64,000 nucleotides of DNA. Source: Verrucosispora sp. NA02020 (lineage in GTDB: Bacteria > Actinomycetota > Actinomycetes > Mycobacteriales > Micromonosporaceae). A program made the translations under genes and the position numbers. Shown piece by piece: positions 26,723 through 34,893 of the stretch (its first letter is position 1; each line of letters starts with the position of its first letter). The notes under the pieces were generated by a model that was not told the DNA's origin, ran no database searches, and saw only the letters and a program-made list of their open reading frames with translations. Location of the stretch: contig NZ_CP054923.1 in the NCBI RefSeq assembly GCF_013364215.1, forward strand, positions 3,224,001-3,288,000, given 5' to 3'.

Positions 26723-28072
26723 CTAGCGCATCGCGTCGAGCAGGCCCTGCAGCTTGTCGTTCTGCTGGTCGGCCGTCCGCTTGAGGGCGTCGCCGGTCTG
26801 GCCTTCCAGGCCCTTGTTGGCGACCAGTCCCGCGATCTCGCGGGCCTCGACGCCCGGGGTCACCGGCGGGTTCATCCGGGCCCGTGCCGTCTCGGTGCTG
26901 CTCAGCACCACCTGGGTGAACTCGGGAGTCTTGTCCGCCTGCTTGAACTCGGGCGACCCCCAGGCCGACGCACGCGGGCTGGGCCAGCCGGTGAGTTTCA
27001 GGTCGAGGTTCATCTGCTTGCTGGTGGCCCACTGGATGAAGTACCAGGCGGCGTCACCCTTCTCGGAGAAGGGGTTGATGCCGTAGCCCCAACCGCCGAT
27101 GAACGGCGCGGCGTCGCAGTCGGCACGGGGGACGGTGGTGTACCCGACGTTGCCGGCCACCCGGGACTTCGTCGGATCCTCCAGGTCCTTGACGAACAGG
27201 TTCACGTCCAGGAAGGCGAAGACGTTGCCCTGCGCGAACTGCTGGGAGGGCACCGGCCAGTCGAATCCGGCGATGCCGGGCGGCCCGTACTTCGTGCCGA
27301 GCTGTCCGTACGCCTCGTATGCCTTGAGCGCCTCCGGCGTGTTGATCGCGGCCTTGCCGTCGGCGACCCACTCACCGCAGTGCGCGTACAGGAATGACGA
27401 GAACGGTGTGGTCGTCTGGTACGGGATGCCGCGCAGCGCGAAGCCGTACACCCGGTTGCCGGGGTCGTGCACGGCCGCAGCGGCGGCGTCCCACTCCGCG
27501 AAGGTGGTCGGCACCTCCAGACCCGCCTTCTCCAGCAGGTCCTTGCGGTAGTAGACCAGGTCGGTCTGCATCTCCCAGAGGACGGTGACGGTCTGCTCCT
27601 CGACCGTCATCGCCTTGCGGATGCCGGCCCCGAAGTCCTCGAAGTCGTACTCCGGGTTGGTCATCCCCGGGTTGGTGAGGTAGGGACCGAGGTCGGTGTA
27701 CCAGCCGTTCTTGGCGAACTGCAGGCCGTCGACCTCGGGGAAGGTCGCCATGACGTCGAAGTCCGAGGCCCGCGAGGTGAGCCGCACCGGCAGGTTCTGC
27801 CGGTAGCTGGTGACGTCGGACCCCTCGATCTCGACGGTGATGCCGGTGAGGTCGGTGAACTCGGCCAGCCCGGCCCGCAGACTCTCCACCTGACCGGTGT
27901 CGGCCACGTAGACCTTGATCGACTGGCCGTCGTAGCGCTTCCAGTCGAAGGTGTCGCCGGTGTATTCCGGACCCTGGTTCCCGGCGCCGCCCCCGCCGCA
28001 GGCGGTGACGGCCAGCGTCGCGGTCAGGGCTATCGCGAGGGTTCGTGTTATCGATCGAAATGATTGTTTCAT
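26723..28072 (-). CDS. Sugar ABC transporter substrate-binding lipoprotein
   Basis: A 449-residue extracytoplasmic binding protein (family 1) with a lipobox VTAC (Cys25) followed by Gly-rich linker residues. Domain segments include LAEFTDLTGITVEIEGSDVT and YRKDLLEKAGLEVPTTFAEW. GIPYQTTTPFSSFLYAHCGE and GGWGYGINPFSEKGDAAW also fit the carbohydrate-binding group. The start overlaps the stop of the upstream cyclase gene by ATGA. The ligand is unknown, but the neighbours (cyclases, kinase) suggest a sugar acid, lactone or polyol. Confidence 0.93.
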   Translation of the reverse strand: MKQSFRSITRTLAIALTATLAVTACGGGGAGNQGPEYTGDTFDWKRYDGQSIKVYVADTGQVESLRAGLAEFTDLTGITVEIEGSDVTSYRQNLPVRLTSRASDFDVMATFPEVDGLQFAKNGWYTDLGPYLTNPGMTNPEYDFEDFGAGIRKAMTVEEQTVTVLWEMQTDLVYYRKDLLEKAGLEVPTTFAEWDAAAAAVHDPGNRVYGFALRGIPYQTTTPFSSFLYAHCGEWVADGKAAINTPEALKAYEAYGQLGTKYGPPGIAGFDWPVPSQQFAQGNVFAFLDVNLFVKDLEDPTKSRVAGNVGYTTVPRADCDAAPFIGGWGYGINPFSEKGDAAWYFIQWATSKQMNLDLKLTGWPSPRASAWGSPEFKQADKTPEFTQVVLSSTETARARMNPPVTPGVEAREIAGLVANKGLEGQTGDALKRTADQQNDKLQGLLDAMR

Positions 28073-28908
28073 GTCGGTTCTCCTGACGAGAAGACCGGTG
28101 CTTCGGGAGCACCGTCGTCGCCGGAAATCTGGGCGACCACGGTGCAGGGCACCTCGCCGACGCCCTGCACGTTGAGCGGGGCGAGGGTGAGCCGGATCCG
28201 GCGCCCGGCGAGGGCGCCACATCCGACCAGTCCGGCCACGGTCCAGATGGACTCGGTCAGAGCCAGGGTGGCGGCCCAGTCGTGCCGCACCTTCTCGGGC
28301 CGGTAGTGGTGGAGATAGATCGTGGCAGCGTCCGACGGGTACGCCGGGCGAAGCCAGGGCTGTAGTGCGGTCCACTCGGTCCGGGCGTGGTCGCCACCCG
28401 GCCGGTCGAGGTACAGGCAGTCGGTGAGCAGCATGTCCGACGAGTTGGCGCGGAGGCGTTCGACCAGCAACTGGGCCGCCGTGACGCTGAGGTAGGGCCC
28501 GTCGAGGTAGTACGCCGCGTCGGCGAAGCGATCCGGATCGTCCCCCCACCCCGTGGCCAGGACCACCGCGTCACCGGCCCGCAGGTCGGCGTCGTCCAGA
28601 GCGGCACGGATCGCGTCAGCGGAGATCTCGCCGCCCGGCCCCACCGGGCAGGACAGCACGACCGCCGCCCGGCCGAGCAGCCGCTGTGGTGGCAGCTGGT
28701 CGACGGTGGCTCCGGTCGGCGAACCGAGCGCCGGACCCAGCAACCGGGTCGCGGAGCCACTGCCCATGGTGATGTGGAAGAGGTTCGCGCCGTTGTAGGT
28801 CAGGGTGGCGATCTCCTCGGTCCGGTACGGCGCCTCCCAGGGGAAGAAGCTGCCGGCCGGTGACTCGGTGGTGATCGGGCGGGTCAGGTTGATGGTGCGC
28901 AGGGTCAT
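28069..28908 (-). CDS. Cyclase-family (kynurenine-formamidase-like) enzyme, copy A
   Basis: A 279-residue member of the cyclase superfamily (PF04199 fold), seen from RTINLTRPITTESPAGSFFP, GDAVVLATGWGDDPDRF and MLLTDCLYLDRPGGDHARTE. The canonical HxGTHxDxPxH metal motif is absent: the corresponding region reads LFHITMGSGSATRLLGPALG. It could be a lactonase, amidase or dehydratase with a different active site. It overlaps both neighbours by ATGA and is paired with a second copy upstream. Confidence 0.82.
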   Translation of the reverse strand: MTLRTINLTRPITTESPAGSFFPWEAPYRTEEIATLTYNGANLFHITMGSGSATRLLGPALGSPTGATVDQLPPQRLLGRAAVVLSCPVGPGGEISADAIRAALDDADLRAGDAVVLATGWGDDPDRFADAAYYLDGPYLSVTAAQLLVERLRANSSDMLLTDCLYLDRPGGDHARTEWTALQPWLRPAYPSDAATIYLHHYRPEKVRHDWAATLALTESIWTVAGLVGCGALAGRRIRLTLAPLNVQGVGEVPCTVVAQISGDDGAPEAPVFSSGEPT

Positions 28909-29726
28909 CGGGCCTCTCCCGCCTCGTCGCCGTCCACGGCCAGCACGGTGCACGGGGCTCCTTCGGCTCCCGCGAGGAACAGGGGCAGCACGGTGATCCG
29001 GACCCGCTTGCTGCGCAGCGCGCCGCAGTTGGCCACCGCGGCGACCGGGGACATCGCGAGATGCAGGACGACCGACGACCCCCAGTCCGGGGCACCGCCG
29101 CCGGCCCCGCGTTGCGGCGTGTAGTGCCGCATGTAGATGCGGGCCTGCGGGGAGGGGAACGGCGGACGGTCCCACGGCTTGCGGGAGGCCCACTCCGGGA
29201 ACATGAAGCCCTCGCCGAGATTGCCGATGTACGCGCAGTCGGTCAGCATCAGGTCGCTACCGCGTTCGGTCATCACCTCCGCCAGCCGCTTCGCGCCGTC
29301 CAGCGAGAAGTGCGGGGTGGTGGTCGCGTAGTCGTCACCGAGAGTGCGGTAGCGCTCGTCGTCGCCCCACCCGGTGCGCAGCAGCACGGCGTCACCGTCG
29401 CGGTAGTCGGGATCGCCGACGACGGCGCGCTCGATGTCGTCGGCCTCGATCTCCTCGCCGGCCTGCTTCGGGATGTCGATGACGACCGTCTCGCGGTCGA
29501 CCAGCGTGCCGTAGTCGAGTTCGTGGATGCGGGGTGCGTCGTCGTCGTAGCAGGCGCCGAGCATGAGACGGGTGCCCGCCTCGCTGTGGAAGCTCATGTG
29601 GTGGGTCGAGACACCCTGCCGTTCGTGAGTCGTCACGGGCGTGAGCTGGAACGGGGAGTCCCAGGCCCACACGTTGCCGACCGGCATGAACGGATAGAGC
29701 GGCAGCGTCAGGTTGACTGTTCTCAT
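28905..29726 (-). CDS. Cyclase-family (kynurenine-formamidase-like) enzyme, copy B
   Basis: A 273-residue cyclase-fold protein related to copy A (RTVNLTLPLYPFMPVGNVWA, DAVLLRTGWGDDERYRTLG, LMLTDCAYIGNLGEG). The metal motif is again altered: SFHSEAGTRLMLGACYDDDA has GTR where GTH is expected. Both copies share the TRLxLG pattern, which argues for a real subfamily feature. It is the first structural gene after the GntR regulator. The two cyclases may form a heteromer or act on successive intermediates. Confidence 0.82.
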   Translation of the reverse strand: MRTVNLTLPLYPFMPVGNVWAWDSPFQLTPVTTHERQGVSTHHMSFHSEAGTRLMLGACYDDDAPRIHELDYGTLVDRETVVIDIPKQAGEEIEADDIERAVVGDPDYRDGDAVLLRTGWGDDERYRTLGDDYATTTPHFSLDGAKRLAEVMTERGSDLMLTDCAYIGNLGEGFMFPEWASRKPWDRPPFPSPQARIYMRHYTPQRGAGGGAPDWGSSVVLHLAMSPVAAVANCGALRSKRVRITVLPLFLAGAEGAPCTVLAVDGDEAGEAR

Positions 29727-29818
29727 CGGGCCTCGCTATCTCTCGGTGCGGTCCGGGGCATCGGCCTGGCGAGGTTCCGGCGCAGGGTCGATCAGGCGCC
29801 GGCGGCGCACGGGGTCGA

Positions 29819-30556
29819 TCAGGCGCCTGGGGCAGCCTGCGGAAAGTAGAGACGGGGCTGGGCGGCCGCCCAGCGGCTGCGTTGGTCGGCCATCACGCCG
29901 CCGACCAGGTAGACGTGGTGGATCACCTGCTCGGAGATGGCCTCGGCGTCACCGTCACGCACGACGCCGAGCAGGACCCGGTGCGACTCCGCGATGTCCT
30001 GCACGCCCAACGTCGGGCCGACCATGTTGAGCCACAGACGGAAGAGCACATGCTGCTCGTCCCAGGCCTTCATGATCCGGGGAAGTCCGCACGGCGCGCA
30101 GAGGGCGCGGTGGAACCGGTAGTCCAGGTCGGCGATCCGGCGGGTGTCACCGGCCGCCGACGCCTCGTGCATCTGGGAGATCAGATCCTCGAGGTCGGAG
30201 ACGTCGGACGGTCGCAGCCGCGGTGACGCCTGCTGGTAGGCCAGGGTCTCCAGCACGGTGCGGACCATGTGCAGTTCGTGGACGTCGTCCTCGGTCAACT
30301 GGACGACGCGGGTGGTGCGCGCGGACTCCTCGACGAGCAGGCCGTCCCGCTTGAGTAGCCAGATGGCCTCGCGCAGTGGCGCGCGGCTGACGCCGAGTTG
30401 CCGGGCCAGCGACTCCTCCACGATCCGGGTGCCCGGCGGCAGAGTGCCGTCCAGGATCGCCGCCCGCAGTACGTCGTAGGTCGACTCGCTGAGCACGACC
30501 TTCTGGGGCACGCGCAGCGAGGTGACGGACGATGCGGGTTCGGCCGAGTTGACCAT
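29819..30556 (-). CDS. GntR/FadR-family transcriptional regulator
   Basis: A 245-residue regulator with a GntR winged helix (STYDVLRAAILDGTLPPGTR, LARQLGVSRAPLREAIWLLK) and an FCD helical effector domain with likely metal ligands (LDYRFHRALC, ESHRVLLGVV, IHHVYLVGG). ATG 30556 has GGGAAGG upstream. It heads the minus-strand catabolic operon, 92 nt before cyclase B, and probably represses it until a pathway intermediate binds. Confidence 0.92.
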   Translation of the reverse strand: MVNSAEPASSVTSLRVPQKVVLSESTYDVLRAAILDGTLPPGTRIVEESLARQLGVSRAPLREAIWLLKRDGLLVEESARTTRVVQLTEDDVHELHMVRTVLETLAYQQASPRLRPSDVSDLEDLISQMHEASAAGDTRRIADLDYRFHRALCAPCGLPRIMKAWDEQHVLFRLWLNMVGPTLGVQDIAESHRVLLGVVRDGDAEAISEQVIHHVYLVGGVMADQRSRWAAAQPRLYFPQAAPGA

Positions 30557-30956
30557 GCGACAACCTTCCCGAAGGGGGCCCGGATTTGATGAAGCCCGGC
30601 GACTTATCGTCGACGGTGTACGGTAGACGGAAACGTAGCCGTAACATGAATGACCCGTCAAGAGGTCAGCTCGGCCGGGTCTGGACGCCCGAAAGCGCTG
30701 GTAGACGCTCTGTGAGCGAAGGGTCGACGCTGAGCAGCCCGGGGCATCGCGACGCCGCCGTAGCGCGGACGTGACAGCCGAATCCGGGATTGCGTCGATG
30801 GGCATCAACCGGGGGCACGGACGAGTGGCCTGCGGCCGAGCGGAGTGAGCCGGCGGCGACGCATACATACCGCGCGCCGCACGGGGTCGGGCGCCATGCA
30901 TCCCGCAGACGCCGCTTGCGGCGCGTGGGGCGCAGATGCCCCACGCGCCGCCGGTG
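30557..30956. other. Intergenic region upstream of the GntR gene
   Basis: These 400 bp hold the promoter side of the GntR operon and the end of the DUF5682 transcript. Near the GntR gene, GTCGACGGTGTACGGTAGAC (around 30610-30630) is an imperfect inverted repeat that could be its operator. The remainder up to about 30915 shows no convincing gene on either strand. Confidence 0.5.
30918..30951 (-). terminator. Strong hairpin downstream of the DUF5682 gene
   Basis: A 14-bp perfect stem (GCGGCGCGTGGGGC and its complement) with a 6-nt loop lies 5 nt beyond the stop of the minus-strand DUF5682 gene. It terminates the five-gene operon read from the right. Confidence 0.75.
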
Positions 30957-33770
30957 CTACCTGTCGGACAACAGTGACGCGACCGCCTCGGCGGTGCTCG
31001 GGTGCGCCTCCACCAGGACCGCCGCACCGCTGCGGGGAGCACACCAGTCGCCCCGTACACCGAGGAGGCCGGCGACCGCGTCCACCGGCTCCGGATGAGC
31101 GGCCAGCAGGGCGTGCACCGGCCCGGCCGCCCCACCGGAGAAGCGCGGCGCGACGGTGGGGACGGCGGGGGAGGTACGCAGCCAGGGCGGGACCCACGAG
31201 TCCAACTCGGAGAGTGTGCCCGGGAACGTGCGCCCCGCCTCGCGGACCAGCAACGGCACCGACTCGGCGCCGTGCTGCCGCAGGGTGGTGACCAGGTTGG
31301 GCAGCCAGGGCAGCAGGACCGGGTCGGGCAGTCGGGCGAACGCGGTGGACATCGTCTCCACCACGAACGGCGCGAGCCCCGGCACCGGTTCCAGCGCGTG
31401 CACGAACCCGGACAGATACTGCGGGAAGGCCGGCACCACCAGCGGGTTGGCCAGCAGCTCCTGGCACTGGGCCCGCAGCTCGGTCAGAGGCAGCAGACCG
31501 AGCTGGTGCCGGGCCGCCCAGAGCAGGGCCACCTTGGCCGGCGCCTCCGGATGGGACTGACCCACCGCGAGTTCGAGCTGGGACCGGTCGCAGCCGAGGG
31601 AGAGCGCCAGACTCTCCAGGCTGAACAGGAACCCGAGCATCGCCCCGACCTGCCGGACGCCGGTCTCCTCCTCGACGAACGCGGTCGGCAGCAACGTGCA
31701 GTAGTGGGCGTACCCGGTGGTCACGAACGCCGCGCACCAGGCCGGCAGCGTCGGCGCGGTGGCCTGGTGGTGGGCGAGCAGCCGGCGGATCCGGCGCAGC
31801 ACGCGCGGCGCGTCGTCGACGGTGCGTTCGGCGGCGAGCAGCTCCACCGCCCGGGCACCCAGTTCGTCGACCAGCCGAGGGCTGTCCAGCAGCCGGATGG
31901 CGTCCTCGACGGCGGCGAGAGCACCGGCGGCGGTGGCGTCCGGGCCGTGTGCCGCCCGACGCAGGCGCTGTTCCAGCACCTGCTCGACGGTCACCCCCTC
32001 GTACCCGAGTTCGATCAACGCGCGTTGGTGACGGCCCAGCGCCAGATCCCAGCTCTCCTGGATGGACCGGTGGCCGAGCCGACGCTCACCCATGATCGGC
32101 CGGACCGCGTCCGGCGGCAGCACGTGCCGCAGCATCCAGAGCAGGTCCGAGCAGCCGGCCAGCTCCGGGTTGCCGTGCAGATCCAGCAACGCCCGCTGCA
32201 TGGTCCGCTTCTCCAGGTCCAGACCGAGCGGCTGGAGCCGGTCCAGCACGTCGCGGGCCAACGGCGGCAGGGCGTCGTAGCCGACCTGCCCGATCCGGTC
32301 CCCGCCGAGCAGGATCTCGCAGAGCCGCCGCACGTCACGTCGACCCGGCACCACGTCCTTCTCGATGCAGGTCACCGCCGCGTCGGCGAAGTCGTACGGG
32401 GTGGGCCGGGCCCGGTTGCGCAACCCCGCCAACAGGATCGAGGTCTCGAACACCGCGATCGCGTCGGCGGTGCTGGCCAGGTAGCCGTTGCGCCGGGCCA
32501 GCCGGACGATGTCCACACACCACCGGCGCAGCTCCGCCTCGTCGAGCCCGTCGAGGGCGGGTGGCGCGGCGAGGAACCCGGAGAGCCGGTCGCTGACCGC
32601 CTCGTCCGGTGCCGGATCCGGCGCGGCGCGTCCCCGCCGGCCCCGGGGCGTGCCACCCCGCTGACCGTCCAGCCGGTACGGCGTCAGGCGTGACCCGCTC
32701 ACCGCCTTGGTCCAGCTCGCGGCCGCGATCGACACCGATCCGGGTGCGAGACCGAACTGGGCCTCGATCGCCGAGTGGCTGGACGGGATCAGGCCGTACC
32801 GCCACCGCGTCGCGGTACGCGGGGAGATGTCGAAGTCCGGGGCGGTGGAGTCCAGGCCGAACTGCGCGACGCGGCTGGCGGCGTGGAAGGCGCCGCAGAC
32901 GTAGAGGCAGTCCTCGGGGTCGGCCCCGGAGGCGGCCAGGTGCTGCCGGATCCGGGTCCACATGTAGCGTTCCCGGTCCTCGTCGCGGTCGGTGCGGTCC
33001 GACCCGACGGGACGCAGCCGCCGGAACAGGCTGCCGATCAGCACCATCACCTGACGGTAGGTGTCGTGGTCGGCGACGGTGAGCGGCCGTTCGACGTACT
33101 GGTCCCACCACTCCGACCAGTGCCGCACCTTGCCGTGGTGCAGCAGGTGCGCCTCCAACTCGGCGAACCGGGGACGCAGGTCGCCGATCTCCACGCCCAC
33201 CGCGTCGCCGTGCAGGGCCGCCTGCTCGCCCGCCTCGGCACCGCTCTCCGCGCCGGCCACCTCGCCCTGGGGCGGGGTCCCGCCCCGGGGCGACCACTGG
33301 AAGACGTGATCGGTGGAGCGGTCGACCAGCACCAACTCCACCCCGGGCGTCTCCAACGCGTACGCGATCGCCTGGTACTCGGCGGACGCCTCGGTGACCG
33401 GCGCGATCACGCTGAGCGGACCCCACGCGGCGGGGAAGCCGTCGAGTTCGGAGGCGAACGCCTGCACCGCCACCGGCAACCGACAGTTGCGCAGTTCCCC
33501 CAGCAACGGTCGGAGGTCCTCGCAGAGCTCCAGATAGATCACCCGAGGCTGCTTGCTCCGCAACCGGCGCACCATGGCCAGCGCCGAGGCCGGCGAATGG
33601 TGGCAGACCGGGAAGATCTCCAGCCGCTCGCCCAGGGCGCGGTCCACGTCGTCGACGATCCCGGCGAGGATGTCGGCCAGCGCGTCCGGACCGCCCGCGA
33701 AGGCGGCGGCCGCATCGGTGAGCTGGTCACGCAGGGCACCGAACGCGCCGACGGCGGCGGGGGCGCTCAT
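30957..33770 (-). CDS. DUF5682-family protein (TraB/EreA-like N-terminus, large helical C-terminus)
   Basis: This 937-residue protein has an N-terminal region of about 370 residues that reads like the TraB/EreA/TIKI superfamily: PVCHHSPASALAMVRRLR, VIYLELCEDLRPLL, and a later GxxH-type motif VCGAFHAASRVAQFGL. That fold includes esterases and metalloproteases. The remaining 560 residues are helical repeats without a recognisable motif. DUF5682 genes in actinomycetes usually neighbour MoxR ATPase and VWA genes, as here. The start overlaps the AAA+ stop by ATGA. Enzymatic function is unproven. Confidence 0.8.
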   Translation of the reverse strand: MSAPAAVGAFGALRDQLTDAAAAFAGGPDALADILAGIVDDVDRALGERLEIFPVCHHSPASALAMVRRLRSKQPRVIYLELCEDLRPLLGELRNCRLPVAVQAFASELDGFPAAWGPLSVIAPVTEASAEYQAIAYALETPGVELVLVDRSTDHVFQWSPRGGTPPQGEVAGAESGAEAGEQAALHGDAVGVEIGDLRPRFAELEAHLLHHGKVRHWSEWWDQYVERPLTVADHDTYRQVMVLIGSLFRRLRPVGSDRTDRDEDRERYMWTRIRQHLAASGADPEDCLYVCGAFHAASRVAQFGLDSTAPDFDISPRTATRWRYGLIPSSHSAIEAQFGLAPGSVSIAAASWTKAVSGSRLTPYRLDGQRGGTPRGRRGRAAPDPAPDEAVSDRLSGFLAAPPALDGLDEAELRRWCVDIVRLARRNGYLASTADAIAVFETSILLAGLRNRARPTPYDFADAAVTCIEKDVVPGRRDVRRLCEILLGGDRIGQVGYDALPPLARDVLDRLQPLGLDLEKRTMQRALLDLHGNPELAGCSDLLWMLRHVLPPDAVRPIMGERRLGHRSIQESWDLALGRHQRALIELGYEGVTVEQVLEQRLRRAAHGPDATAAGALAAVEDAIRLLDSPRLVDELGARAVELLAAERTVDDAPRVLRRIRRLLAHHQATAPTLPAWCAAFVTTGYAHYCTLLPTAFVEEETGVRQVGAMLGFLFSLESLALSLGCDRSQLELAVGQSHPEAPAKVALLWAARHQLGLLPLTELRAQCQELLANPLVVPAFPQYLSGFVHALEPVPGLAPFVVETMSTAFARLPDPVLLPWLPNLVTTLRQHGAESVPLLVREAGRTFPGTLSELDSWVPPWLRTSPAVPTVAPRFSGGAAGPVHALLAAHPEPVDAVAGLLGVRGDWCAPRSGAAVLVEAHPSTAEAVASLLSDR

Positions 33771-34879
33771 GACAGGGCGGCGATCGCCTGACGGCCACCG
33801 TCGAGGAAGCCGCGCCATTCACCACCGTCCTGGGTGGCCCGGGGCTCCACCACCGCGTGCAGGTACTTGTTGAGGATGGCCAGGTCCTCCGGGCTGCGTC
33901 GGGCCAGCGACCCCATCAGCGACCCGGCCAGCGTCTCGGCGCGCAGCGTCCGGTCGCCGAAGAACTGGCTGTGCAGGATCGCGTCCTCCAGCACCCCGAT
34001 CTGCTCGGCGGTGGAGAGCGCCGACTCCAACTTCTCGTCGTCGCTGGTCGCCGACGCGGCGGCGGCCCGCAGGTCGGCGAAGCTCTGCAGCAGGATGTCC
34101 AGCAGCGTCGGCGGCACGTCCAGCTCCACGTGGTGCCGGCGCAGCAGCTCCTCGGTGCGGAACCGGACGATCTCCGCCTCGCTGCGCTTGTTGGTGACCA
34201 CCGGGATCCGGACGAAGTTGAAGCGTCGCTTCAACGCCGACGACAGGTCGTTGACGCCCCGGTCCCGGCTGTTGGCGGTCGCGATGATGGAGAACCCGGG
34301 CTGGGCGAAGACGATGTTGTCGTCGTTCAGCTCGGGGATGGAGACGTACTTCTCCGACAGGATGGAGATCAACGCGTCCTGTACGTCACTGGTGGAGCGG
34401 GTCAGCTCCTCGAAACGCCCCACCACGCCCTGCTCCATCGCGGTCATGATCGGCGACGGGATCATCGACTCGCGCGACTGTCCCTTGGCGATGACCATCG
34501 AGACGTTCCACGAGTACTTGATGTGGTCCTCGGTGGTGCCGGCGGTGCCCTGCACCACGAGCGTGGAGTTGCGGCAGATCGCCGCCGACAGCAGCTCGGC
34601 GAGCCAGCTCTTACCGGTGCCCGGGTCACCGATGAGCAGCAGGCCCCGGTCCGACGCCAGCGTCACGATGCTGCGTTCGACGAAGCTGCGGTCGCCGAAC
34701 CACTTCTGCGGGATCTCCCGGTCCAGACCGTCGGCGCGTTCCGAACCGAGCACGAACAGCCGGACCATGCGCGGGCTCAACCGCCAGGAGTACGGCTTCG
34801 GACCGGTGTCCACCGACTCCAGGAAGTCGAGTTCGTCGGCGTACTTGACCTCGGCGGGGGCACGCAGCATCTCGGACAT
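33767..34879 (-). CDS. MoxR-type AAA+ ATPase
   Basis: A 370-residue single-domain AAA+ ATPase with Walker A LLIGDPGTGKSWLAEL, Walker B-like GRFEELTRSTSDVQDALISI, sensor 1 IIATANSRDRGVNDLS and an arginine-finger region (ALKRRFNFVRIP). MoxR ATPases remodel or insert metals into partner proteins with a VWA protein. The VWA gene is immediately upstream, 14 nt away, and the DUF5682 gene overlaps downstream. Confidence 0.92.
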   Translation of the reverse strand: MSEMLRAPAEVKYADELDFLESVDTGPKPYSWRLSPRMVRLFVLGSERADGLDREIPQKWFGDRSFVERSIVTLASDRGLLLIGDPGTGKSWLAELLSAAICRNSTLVVQGTAGTTEDHIKYSWNVSMVIAKGQSRESMIPSPIMTAMEQGVVGRFEELTRSTSDVQDALISILSEKYVSIPELNDDNIVFAQPGFSIIATANSRDRGVNDLSSALKRRFNFVRIPVVTNKRSEAEIVRFRTEELLRRHHVELDVPPTLLDILLQSFADLRAAAASATSDDEKLESALSTAEQIGVLEDAILHSQFFGDRTLRAETLAGSLMGSLARRSPEDLAILNKYLHAVVEPRATQDGGEWRGFLDGGRQAIAALS

Positions 34880-34893
34880 CAGGGGTGTCTCTC

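Noticed and set aside
31002..32693. 563-codon open frame on the plus strand
   Set aside because: Shadow of the DUF5682 gene; Gln/Arg-rich translation with no domain.
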